From Flavobacterium tructae (lineage in GTDB: Bacteria; Bacteroidota; Bacteroidia; Flavobacteriales; Flavobacteriaceae), in assembly GCF_002217475.1 (NCBI RefSeq), contig NZ_MUHH01000015.1:36131-87352 (forward strand): a stretch of 51,222 nucleotides of DNA, in the 5' to 3' direction. Shown one piece after another: positions 41,659 to 49,027 of the stretch (positions are counted from its first letter, which is position 1; each line of letters starts with the position of its first letter). The position numbers were made by a program, and so were the translations under genes. The notes below the pieces were generated by a model, which saw only the letters and a list, made by a program, of their open reading frames with translations, was not told the DNA's origin and did not search any database.

Positions 41659-42339
41659 ATGAAGAAAATTGGGCTTGTGGGCGGAATCAGCTGGGTTTCT
41701 ACCATAGATTACTACAAATTTATTAACGAAGGAGTAAATAAAAAATTAGGCGGACTTCAATTTGCGGAATGCCTGATTTATTCACTAAACTTTGGTGATG
41801 TACAGGAAAAAACTTGGGCTCATTCCTATGAACTCTTATGGAATGCCTGCTTAAGTTTAAAAAACAGCGGTGTTGATGCTATCGTTTTGTGTGCAAACAC
41901 GGCACATATGTTTGCCCGTGAAATCGAACATGAAATTGGACTGCCCCTAATTCATATCGGAACGGAGACCGCAAAAGTCATTCTAAAAGAAAAAATCACA
42001 ACCGTTGGACTTATAGGCACTTCATTTTCGATGGAAATGGATTTTTACAAAGATCGTCTTAAAAGTTTTGGACTGAATGTCCTGATACCCGAAAAACAGG
42101 AAACGCGAGACTACATACAATATGTTTTAAAAGAAGAACTCGGAAGAGGAATTATCAATCCCGATTCGAGACAAAATTATATCCAAATTGCAAACGAACT
42201 TATTCAGCAAGGTGCCAAAGGTATCATTTTAGGATGTACCGAAATTCCGTTACTGTTAAATCAGTCTGATTTTTCTGTACCTGTTTTTGACACTACAAAA
42301 ATACATTCTCAAGCTATCGTAGACTTTATACTATCTTAA
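41659..42339 (+). CDS. Aspartate/glutamate racemase family protein
   Basis: The 226-residue protein starts MKKIGLVGGISWVSTIDYY, the usual family N-terminus. It carries both catalytic-type cysteines, in CANTAHMF and LGCTEIPLLL, so racemase (or related lyase/isomerase) activity by the two-base Cys mechanism is plausible. An earlier in-frame ATG at 41614 overlaps the preceding gene and is rejected. Specificity for Asp or Glu is uncertain. It is not the cell-wall MurI type, which is longer. Confidence 0.85.
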   Translation: MKKIGLVGGISWVSTIDYYKFINEGVNKKLGGLQFAECLIYSLNFGDVQEKTWAHSYELLWNACLSLKNSGVDAIVLCANTAHMFAREIEHEIGLPLIHIGTETAKVILKEKITTVGLIGTSFSMEMDFYKDRLKSFGLNVLIPEKQETRDYIQYVLKEELGRGIINPDSRQNYIQIANELIQQGAKGIILGCTEIPLLLNQSDFSVPVFDTTKIHSQAIVDFILS

Positions 42340-42408
42340 AATTAAGCACTTAAGCCTGTTTAGTGCAATTAATTTCATAACTTAGTTAGCTCATTAAATT
42401 TAAATACC

Positions 42409-42777
42409 ATGACTAAGAAGGAAATCGCCCGCGACTTTTTAAAACTCGCCGCAAACGGACATTCGCACGAAGCTTTTCGTCTTCATGCCGGCGAAAATTT
42501 CAAACATCACAATGCTTATTTTAAAGGAGATGCCGAAACGCTGATGTTGGCTATGGAAGAATCAACCCGAAAAAATCCCAATAAAACTTTAACTATTCAT
42601 CATATTCTGGAAGATAAAGATCTGGTCGCCGTACATTCACACCTGAAACAGACTCCTGCTGACATTGGTTTTGCTGTCGTACATATCCTTCGTTTTGAAT
42701 TGGATAAAATTGTAGAATTTTGGGATTTAGGGCAATCCATTCCTACCGAAATGATAAATGAAAATGGGATGTTCTAA
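42409..42777 (+). CDS. NTF2-like / SnoaL-type protein
   Basis: The 122-residue protein has the cone-shaped NTF2-like pattern. An N-terminal helix with FLKLAANGHSHEAFRLHAGE is followed by the strands HHILEDKDLVAVHSHLKQ and FAVVHILRFELDKIVEFWD. The last motif is typical of SnoaL-like proteins. No catalytic assignment is possible. It lies 69 bases after the racemase gene. Confidence 0.78.
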   Translation: MTKKEIARDFLKLAANGHSHEAFRLHAGENFKHHNAYFKGDAETLMLAMEESTRKNPNKTLTIHHILEDKDLVAVHSHLKQTPADIGFAVVHILRFELDKIVEFWDLGQSIPTEMINENGMF

Positions 42778-42847
42778 AAAACTTTATTCTTCCGAATTCA
42801 GATTCAAAAATCTAAAGATCAAAAGTAATGTCTTAAATCTGTAAAAA

Positions 42848-43270
42848 ATGGCACAAAATAAAACTATAGAAACAGAAAACAGTGTTGCCGATTTTATCAA
42901 CGCTGTCGAAGATACAACCAAAAAAAATGATGCATTCGAACTGGTCAGGCTGATGCAGGAACAAACGGGTTTTGAAGCCAAAATGTGGGGACCAAGTATC
43001 ATAGGTTTTGGTAGTTATCATTATAAATATGCCAGCGGCCGTGAAGGCGATGCCCCATTGGTGGCGTTTTCACCAAGAAAAGCCGCAATTTCACTTTATA
43101 TGTACGCATCACCTGAAAAAAGAGAGGAGCTACTCTCCGAATTTGGAAAATACAAAGCCGAAAAAGGTTGTATTTATGTCAAGAAATTAAGCGATATTGA
43201 CCTCGAAATTCTTAAAAAAATGATTTCCGTGTCAGTTGAGCACTTACAAGAACTATATCCCCCTCAATAA
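42848..43270 (+). CDS. DUF1801 family protein
   Basis: The 140-residue protein has a long N-terminal helix (FINAVEDTTKKNDAFELVRL), then TGFEAKMWGPSIIGFGSYHY, the usual DUF1801 'mWG.siigFG.y.y' block. LVAFSPRKAAISLYMY and ELLSEFGKYKAEKGCIYVKK follow. This subtype is common beside small stress-type proteins, with no established function. The next gene starts 2 bases after its stop. Confidence 0.88.
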   Translation: MAQNKTIETENSVADFINAVEDTTKKNDAFELVRLMQEQTGFEAKMWGPSIIGFGSYHYKYASGREGDAPLVAFSPRKAAISLYMYASPEKREELLSEFGKYKAEKGCIYVKKLSDIDLEILKKMISVSVEHLQELYPPQ

Positions 43271-43272
43271 AA

Positions 43273-44379
43273 ATGATTACACCTTTTCTAATTATAATTC
43301 TGATTTTAGGCATTACACTTTACTTCTTTCTACAGCATCCAAAGTTTGGTAAAGCACCTTCAGGAGAAAGATTGACATTGATTCAAAAATCACCTCAATT
43401 TAAAAATGGCAAATTCGAAAATCAAAACCATACACCGGAATTGGCTGAAGGTTATGGCTATCCACAAGTATTGTATGATTTTCTCCTTAAAAAAGTAGAC
43501 AGAAAGACTCCATCTGACGTAATCCCATCCATCAAAACCAATTTACTGGAACTTTCTCCCGAAAAAGAGGTGCTGATCTGGTTTGGACATTCTTCGTATT
43601 TCATCCAGCTTGAAGGGAAACGCTTTTTGATTGACCCCGTTTTCAGCGGTAATGCCTCCCCCATTCCCGGTACCACAAAAGCATTCAAAGGAACGGATAT
43701 TTACACAGTTGATGACCTTCCGGAAATTGATTATTTACTGATCACGCACGATCACTATGACCATCTCGATTATGAAACCATTTTACAATTGAAACCTAAA
43801 ACCAAACATGTAATCTGTTCTCTTGGGGTAGGCTCTCACTTTGAATTTTGGGGATTTCCAACTGAAAATATCATTGAAAAGGACTGGTTTGAAAAAATAG
43901 AACTTGATCAGAATTTAACGCTTTACACTACTCCTTCAAGGCATTTTTCGGGTAGAAGTTTTAAACGATGCAACACGCTTTGGACGTCGTTTGTAGTAGA
44001 AACTAACGATTTTAAAATGTATTTGGGCGGCGATAGTGGTTATGACACCCATTTTAAAGAGATTGGTACTCAATTTGGCCCTTTTGATATTGCTCTTATC
44101 GACAACGGCCAATACAATCCCGCTTGGAAATACATTCATAATTTACCCGAAGATGTTATCAAAGCCATGAAAGATCTGAATGCCAAAAGAGTATTTCCGG
44201 TGCATTCTTCTAAGTTTTCATTGGCACCTCATTCCTGGGACGAACCTTTGAATAAAGTCACTGAATTAAATAATTTATCGGAAAACCCAGTTCCGTTGAT
44301 TACTCCGATGATTGGAGAATTAGTGGAACTAAAAAATGAAAAACAGCAATTCCAACAGTGGTGGAAAGGCATAAAATAA
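43273..44379 (+). CDS. MBL-fold metallo-hydrolase (UlaG / NAPE-PLD-like), membrane anchored
   Basis: The 368-residue protein has an N-terminal hydrophobic anchor (about 3-19). A metallo-beta-lactamase fold follows: WFGHSSYFIQLEGKRFLIDP, THDHYDHLDYET (the HxHxDH motif), SRHFSGRSF, LGGDSGYDTHF and VFPVHSSKFSLAPHSWDEP. The PVH.. end and the FSGNASP region resemble UlaG and NAPE-PLD-type phospholipases rather than beta-lactamases. It should bind two metal ions. A phosphodiesterase or lipid hydrolase role at the membrane is plausible. It follows the DUF1801 gene by 2 bases. Confidence 0.85.
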   Translation: MITPFLIIILILGITLYFFLQHPKFGKAPSGERLTLIQKSPQFKNGKFENQNHTPELAEGYGYPQVLYDFLLKKVDRKTPSDVIPSIKTNLLELSPEKEVLIWFGHSSYFIQLEGKRFLIDPVFSGNASPIPGTTKAFKGTDIYTVDDLPEIDYLLITHDHYDHLDYETILQLKPKTKHVICSLGVGSHFEFWGFPTENIIEKDWFEKIELDQNLTLYTTPSRHFSGRSFKRCNTLWTSFVVETNDFKMYLGGDSGYDTHFKEIGTQFGPFDIALIDNGQYNPAWKYIHNLPEDVIKAMKDLNAKRVFPVHSSKFSLAPHSWDEPLNKVTELNNLSENPVPLITPMIGELVELKNEKQQFQQWWKGIK

Positions 44380-44407
44380 CCCGCATTCTTCAATTAATAA
44401 AATAAAA

Positions 44408-44938
44408 ATGATTCCTTCAGCTTATACTCTGCGCAATGCCCTCCCTTCCGAATTTGAAGAAATTGGAAAATTACTCATTAGTGTTTATTCACAATTAGAA
44501 GGTTTTCCTAAAGAAAATGAGCAGCCCAACTATTATAAAATGCTGGCCAATATTGGCGATTTTACCCATCAGCCGCAAACCGACCTTTTAGTCGCTGCTG
44601 ACGAAAACAATACAATTCTTGGTGCTGTAATCTATTTTAACGACATGAAAAACTACGGTTCGGGCGGAATTGCTACTCAGGAACAAAACTCAGCCGGATT
44701 TCGATTACTGGGAGTTGCGCCAACTGCCCGCGGAAAAGGGATTGGTAAGCTTCTAACGCAGGAATGCATCCAAAAAGCGGCTGAAAACAAACGTACTCAA
44801 TTGATCATTCATTCGACTTTAGCCATGAAAACGGCCTGGGAAATGTATGAAAAATTGGGTTTCAAAAGATCCGAAGACTTAGACTTTATGCAAGGTGAAC
44901 TCGCAGTATTTGGCTTTCGTTTACCACTTAATTCCTAA
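44408..44938 (+). CDS. GNAT family N-acetyltransferase
   Basis: The 176-residue protein has the GNAT motif A in LLGVAPTARGKGIGKLLTQE and a motif B region (AMKTAWEMYEKLGFKRS). The N-terminus, LRNALPSEFEEIGKLLI, is a typical GNAT opening. The substrate is unknown. It is the first of two adjacent acetyltransferase genes, which do not closely resemble one another. Confidence 0.88.
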   Translation: MIPSAYTLRNALPSEFEEIGKLLISVYSQLEGFPKENEQPNYYKMLANIGDFTHQPQTDLLVAADENNTILGAVIYFNDMKNYGSGGIATQEQNSAGFRLLGVAPTARGKGIGKLLTQECIQKAAENKRTQLIIHSTLAMKTAWEMYEKLGFKRSEDLDFMQGELAVFGFRLPLNS

Positions 44939-44968
44939 AACTAACGTGTTACTTAAAAAGTTCAAAAA

Positions 44969-45496
44969 ATGAATACCTCTCTTTTAAATCTGCAGCCTGA
45001 AATTCTGGAAAATGATCTGGTTCAATTACTGCCGCTTCAGGAAAATGATTTTGAAAAATTATACAAAGTGGCTTCAGATCCTTTGATTTGGGAACAGCAC
45101 CCGAATAAAAACCGTTATGAAAAAGAAGTTTTTCAAAATTTCTTTGAAGGTGCTATGGAAAGCAAAGGCGCTTTTCTGATCATCGATAAATCAACCGGAG
45201 AAATTGCCGGAAGCACCCGATTTTATGAATACGACCCTGAAAACAAAACTGTTTTTATTGGATATACCTTCTATGGAAGAAAATTTTGGGGCACCGGATT
45301 TAATACTCAGGTAAAAAAAATGATGCTGGATTATGCTTTTAGAGCAGTTGACAAAGTCCAGTTTCATATTGGAGCGGAAAATTACCGTTCGCAAAAAGCC
45401 ATAGAAAAACTGGGTGCTGTTAAAGTAGAAGAAATAAACGTTGCCTACTACAATGAACCATCCCGTCATAATTTTGTATACGAATTAAAAAAATAA
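44969..45496 (+). CDS. RimJ/RimL-type GNAT acetyltransferase
   Basis: The 175-residue protein is of the RimL/GNAT_3 subfamily. It has LENDLVQLLPLQENDFEKLY at the start, GSTRFYEYDPENKTVFIGYT, FWGTGFNTQVKKMML and the end FHIGAENYRSQKAIEKLGAV. Such enzymes acetylate N-termini, amino acids or drugs. Its stop codon overlaps the next start by one base (TAATG), so it is coupled to the LOG-like gene. Confidence 0.88.
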   Translation: MNTSLLNLQPEILENDLVQLLPLQENDFEKLYKVASDPLIWEQHPNKNRYEKEVFQNFFEGAMESKGAFLIIDKSTGEIAGSTRFYEYDPENKTVFIGYTFYGRKFWGTGFNTQVKKMMLDYAFRAVDKVQFHIGAENYRSQKAIEKLGAVKVEEINVAYYNEPSRHNFVYELKK

Positions 45497-46077
45497 TGAA
45501 AAGAATAACTGTTTTCTGTGGTTCCAGTTTTGGAACCGACAAAATTTACCAAGAACAGGCGGCACTGCTTGGAAAAACTTTAGCCCAACAAAATATAGAG
45601 TTGGTTTATGGCGGAGCAAATGTAGGCCTGATGGGCGCTGTCGCCGATGGTGTTTTGAACGAAGGCGGAAAAGCTATTGGTGTACTGCCAAACTTTTTAA
45701 GATCAAAAGAAATTGCCCATTTGGGTTTGACCGAGTTAATTGTCGTGGAAAGCATGCACGAAAGAAAGACCAAAATGAATGATTTATGCGATGGTGTTAT
45801 TGCGTTACCGGGCGGTTTTGGAACTTTGGAAGAACTTTTTGAAATGCTGACCTGGGGACAATTAGGTCTGCATAAAAAACCTATAGGGATTCTGAACATC
45901 AATGGCTTTTATGATTCTCTGATTGAACTAACCAAAGTTATGGTAGAGAAAGGTTTATTAAAACCCGTCAATCAGGAAATGCTTCTGGTGAGTGATACTA
46001 TTGAGGATTTATTACATCAAATGAGAAATTACGTTCCGCCAGCCACCGGAAAATGGATTGATACAACACAATCCTAG
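45496..46077 (+). CDS. LOG-family (TIGR00730-type) protein
   Basis: The 193-residue Rossmann-fold protein has VFCGSSFGTD at the start, YGGANVGLMGAVAD, MHERKTKMNDLCDG, and the family motif PGGFGTLEELFEMLTW. LOG proteins are cytokinin-riboside 5'-monophosphate phosphoribohydrolases or nucleotide 5'-monophosphate nucleosidases. The Arg and Glu of the active site are present. In bacteria, nucleotide salvage or control is a likely role. It overlaps the upstream GNAT gene by one base. Confidence 0.92.
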   Translation: MKRITVFCGSSFGTDKIYQEQAALLGKTLAQQNIELVYGGANVGLMGAVADGVLNEGGKAIGVLPNFLRSKEIAHLGLTELIVVESMHERKTKMNDLCDGVIALPGGFGTLEELFEMLTWGQLGLHKKPIGILNINGFYDSLIELTKVMVEKGLLKPVNQEMLLVSDTIEDLLHQMRNYVPPATGKWIDTTQS

Positions 46078-46190
46078 TATCGGAAAAATAGTTGCAGAGA
46101 AATTCTTTTCAGACAAATCATAGTGCTTCCGGAACAAGTATCGGCCAATCAATAGTTCTAATTTTACAGTATTAACAAAAAACTAAAATC

Positions 46191-46697
46191 ATGGATACTT
46201 TTATTGTGGATACTAAAACAATTACATTATTGCTGGCTACCTTATTTACAGGGCTTTTAGCCGGAATATTTTTAACCTGGGACAACGCTGTAACTCCGGG
46301 AATTGGAAAACTGGATGACATCAATTATCTCAGAGCTTTTCAAAACATGAATCGCACCATACAGAATCCAGTGTTCTTTCTCGTCTTTTTTGGTTCTTTC
46401 CTGTTTTCTTTTGCAGCGGCTTATTTTAATAAATCAAATACGATTGTTTTAAGTCTGACGGTCGGTGCTGCGATTATCTATTTCACAGGTGTTATACTGG
46501 TTACTATTTTAGGAAATATTCCGCTTAACGAAATGCTTGATAAAACAGATCTGGTTCATACCTCAATTCAGGAGGCTGCCCTTTTACGAAGTAAATTTGA
46601 AGCAAAATGGAACAATCTCCACCTTTTCCGAATCGTGGCTTCTATAATTTCTTTTTTACTTTTGATCATTAGCTGTTTACTAAAAACTAAACCATAA
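46191..46697 (+). CDS. DUF1772 family membrane protein
   Basis: The 168-residue protein has four hydrophobic segments (about 10-30, 55-76, 84-105, 143-162). The pattern WDNAVTPGIGKLDDINYLRA and AFQNMNRTIQNPVFF is characteristic of DUF1772/anthrone oxygenase-like membrane proteins. NIPLNEMLDK in the third loop also fits. Function in bacteria is unknown. It is 113 bases after the LOG-like gene and may have its own promoter (a TAATTTTA box near 46159). Confidence 0.83.
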   Translation: MDTFIVDTKTITLLLATLFTGLLAGIFLTWDNAVTPGIGKLDDINYLRAFQNMNRTIQNPVFFLVFFGSFLFSFAAAYFNKSNTIVLSLTVGAAIIYFTGVILVTILGNIPLNEMLDKTDLVHTSIQEAALLRSKFEAKWNNLHLFRIVASIISFLLLIISCLLKTKP

Positions 46698-46789
46698 ATT
46701 TTATAAATTAGAAGTCGGGGAAAAATGAAACTGAAAGTTCTAAATTTCAGCTTTCACAAAATTCATTTTACATTTTACAATCAAAAAAC

Positions 46790-47257
46790 ATGAAAACAGA
46801 AAACAACCACTTCGCAAAAGCCGAAATGCTGATCAGAAAACCTGTCTCAGAAGTTTTTCAGGCGTTTACAGATCCGGAAATCACCAGTAAATTTTGGTTT
46901 ACAAAAAGTTCAGGAAAACTAATCGCCGGAACAACAACCGAATGGACCTGGGAAATGTATGGATTCTCGTTAACGGTGACTACTCATAATTTAGAGGAAA
47001 ATAAAAAAATCGTAATCGAATGGGGAAATCCTAATGAAACCACCATAGTCGAATGGATCTTTAGTCCGTTAAACGAAAATGAAACCTTTGTGAGCATCAC
47101 CAATTCAGGTTTAAAAGGAGATCCCGACAAAATAATCGATCAGGTTCGAAATTCTACCGAAGGTTTTACTTTGGTACTGGCCGGAGCAAAAGCTTATTTA
47201 GAACACAACATTCAACTCAATTTAGTTTTGGATCGATTCCCTAAAGGATTGGAATAA
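46790..47257 (+). CDS. SRPBCC / AHSA1-like protein
   Basis: The 155-residue protein has the AHSA1-type START fold: AEMLIRKPVSEVFQAFTDPE, TSKFWFTKSSGKL, EWTWEMYGFSL and the C-terminal helix GFTLVLAGAKAYLEHN. It resembles the 40651 protein only in fold. Such proteins bind small hydrophobic ligands or, in Aha1, Hsp90; no substrate is evident. Confidence 0.85.
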   Translation: MKTENNHFAKAEMLIRKPVSEVFQAFTDPEITSKFWFTKSSGKLIAGTTTEWTWEMYGFSLTVTTHNLEENKKIVIEWGNPNETTIVEWIFSPLNENETFVSITNSGLKGDPDKIIDQVRNSTEGFTLVLAGAKAYLEHNIQLNLVLDRFPKGLE

Positions 47258-47306
47258 ACAACCAAGAACCTGAAACCTGAAACTTTAAACAATTTAAGAC
47301 CATCGC

Positions 47307-47675
47307 ATGGAAACAAAGAAACCGAAAAACATTGATGAATATATTGGCAGTTTTCCAAATGATGTTCAGGAAATCTTAGAGAGGATTCGAATGACCGTTC
47401 AGAATGCAGCTCCTGATGCCAAAGAAAAAATCAGTTATTCTATGCCGGCTTTTGAGCAAAACGGAATCGTAGTTTATTTTGCGGCTTTCAAAAATCATAT
47501 TGGACTTTATGCTTTGCCCAGTGGGCATGATGCTTTTAAAGAAGAGCTGTCAAAATATAAATCAGGAAAAGGCTCTGTACAATTTCCTTTAAATCAGCCT
47601 ATGCCCTATGATTTAATTACCGAAATTGTAAAATTCAGAGTAAAAGAAAATCTGGAAAAAGCAAAAACGAAATAA
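47307..47675 (+). CDS. DUF1801 / YdhG-like protein
   Basis: The 122-residue protein is of the DUF1801 subtype sometimes called iron chaperone-like (YdhG): IDEYIGSFPNDVQEILERIR, EKISYSMPAFEQNGIVVYFA and FKNHIGLYALPSGHDAF. It is the third DUF1801 protein in the window. It is the last of the plus-strand run. Confidence 0.88.
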   Translation: METKKPKNIDEYIGSFPNDVQEILERIRMTVQNAAPDAKEKISYSMPAFEQNGIVVYFAAFKNHIGLYALPSGHDAFKEELSKYKSGKGSVQFPLNQPMPYDLITEIVKFRVKENLEKAKTK

Positions 47676-47861
47676 TTCCGTCAAACGGCCGCCGGCTAAT
47701 TTTACTTATTATAACTATCCGTGACTAATACTATGATCTTAAAGTTAGCCACAGATTAGATAGATTTCCACAAATTTCTTTAGTAATTGTGCATAAAATC
47801 AGTGCGAATCTGTAAAATCAGTGGCAAAAAATATTCTAGATAAACATTAAAGGCAGTCATA
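47676..47861. other. Gene-free filler between converging genes
   Basis: The sequence includes 'cacagattagatagatttcc' and 'aatcagtgcgaatctgtaaa' followed by 'atcagtggcaaaaa', phrases of the same dispersed filler type seen at 7494-7690. No clear terminator hairpin is visible. Confidence 0.5.
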
Positions 47862-48224
47862 TTACTTATTAAACTTCCCAAAATGCCACAAAACACCCGA
47901 AGGATCGTGTAAAAAACATTCACTTCCCCAATCCTGATGAACGATAGGTGTTAATTTTACTCCGTATTTTTCCGTTAAGTTAAGTGCTAAAAGCTGCTTG
48001 TAATAGTAATCGACATCTTCTACTTCTAAAAAAATCATGGTGTTTTCATTCCAGCTTTTATCGTAATAATCCTGAAGATAAAAGGACAAATCTCCCGCTT
48101 CAAAAACAGAAAATTTTGGATCTAAAACTCCTTCTTCAAAACCTAAATCCTGATAGAAACTTCTGGAAATCTCAAAATCTTTGGCTCCTATAAAAGGTCG
48201 GATCGATATTGCTTTGTGCTTCAT
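47862..48224 (-). CDS. VOC-family (glyoxalase/bleomycin-resistance-like) protein
   Basis: The 120-residue protein has a single VOC module pair: IRPFIGAKDFEISRSFYQDLGFE at the start, FSVFEAGDLSFYLQDYYD, then the second half FLEVEDVDYYYKQL and FLHDPSGVLWHFGKF. The bleomycin-resistance/dioxygenase fold is clear, and the C-terminal DPSG.lWhf motif is usual. Ligand and metal use are unknown. It is 34 bases downstream of the DUF2625 gene on the same strand, so they may be co-transcribed. Confidence 0.85.
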   Translation of the reverse strand: MKHKAISIRPFIGAKDFEISRSFYQDLGFEEGVLDPKFSVFEAGDLSFYLQDYYDKSWNENTMIFLEVEDVDYYYKQLLALNLTEKYGVKLTPIVHQDWGSECFLHDPSGVLWHFGKFNK

Positions 48225-48258
48225 AATTGCTCGTTTTAGAAGTTAAAAAAACAGTTTT

Positions 48259-49002
48259 CTATTTATCAAAACCCAATTGTTTTCGCAAATCTAAATTCAG
48301 TCCGTATTGTTCCTGGACCGAAATTATTTTTCGTGAATTTTTATTAATATCGTTTCCTTCCGCCGTCCACAAAAACGGATAAAAGTTAAAGACTTCATCG
48401 CCTTTCAATTTTGATACTTCGGCTCTCCATCCATTCCATCTGTTGCCTTGATAGAACTTATCCAGATCATTATCAAAACAGAATCCTAAAAATTCAGAAT
48501 ACGTAATATCCAGCTGTTCGTACTCCAGATTATCAGGAGAGAAATAATACATTTTTCCAACATCACTTCCCAATCCTCCTCCGTTTAAAAGATAGAAACC
48601 TCCAATAGCATCGTCGGCAACTAATAAAAAAGGCGCTGTTTCGCCAAAATCATTAAACGATTTCCCTTTGTTCCAATCCGGAAGCGTACGATTGAATTTT
48701 GCATTTCCTGAACCCAGAATTCTAATCCAGCCATCGTCGATCAAAAGACCTCCTGTATGGTACACAATAGCTCCCATTGGCGAGCGGGTGGTAACCTGAA
48801 TTTTGTACAAAACCTCTTTTGCTTTTAAGGCGTCAACCGGTAAAATTTCTACTTTATTTTTTGCTGTCTTAATCCATTCTTCGACCTGAATCCATCCTGG
48901 GTCGACTTTGTCTATAAGTTCTTCGGCTTTTTTCATTTTATTTTGCGCGGTTGCTGTAAGAGTTAAAAAGGTCAATACAATTAAAGGAAATTTTAGTACC
49001 AT
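48259..49002 (-). CDS. Exported DUF2625 family protein
   Basis: The 247-residue protein has a short signal peptide (about 1-19, ATAQ). The rest matches DUF2625: VDPGWIQVEEWIKTAKNKVE, YHTGGLLIDDGWIRILGSG, LLVADDAIGGFYLLNGG and YYFSPDNLEYEQL. The C-terminus includes WNGWRAEV. The family has unknown function. It is not lipidated. It is 25 bases downstream of the antiporter gene on the same strand. Confidence 0.85.
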   Translation of the reverse strand: MVLKFPLIVLTFLTLTATAQNKMKKAEELIDKVDPGWIQVEEWIKTAKNKVEILPVDALKAKEVLYKIQVTTRSPMGAIVYHTGGLLIDDGWIRILGSGNAKFNRTLPDWNKGKSFNDFGETAPFLLVADDAIGGFYLLNGGGLGSDVGKMYYFSPDNLEYEQLDITYSEFLGFCFDNDLDKFYQGNRWNGWRAEVSKLKGDEVFNFYPFLWTAEGNDINKNSRKIISVQEQYGLNLDLRKQLGFDK

Positions 49003-49027
49003 CTTAGAAAATTACAAATTATTTATT

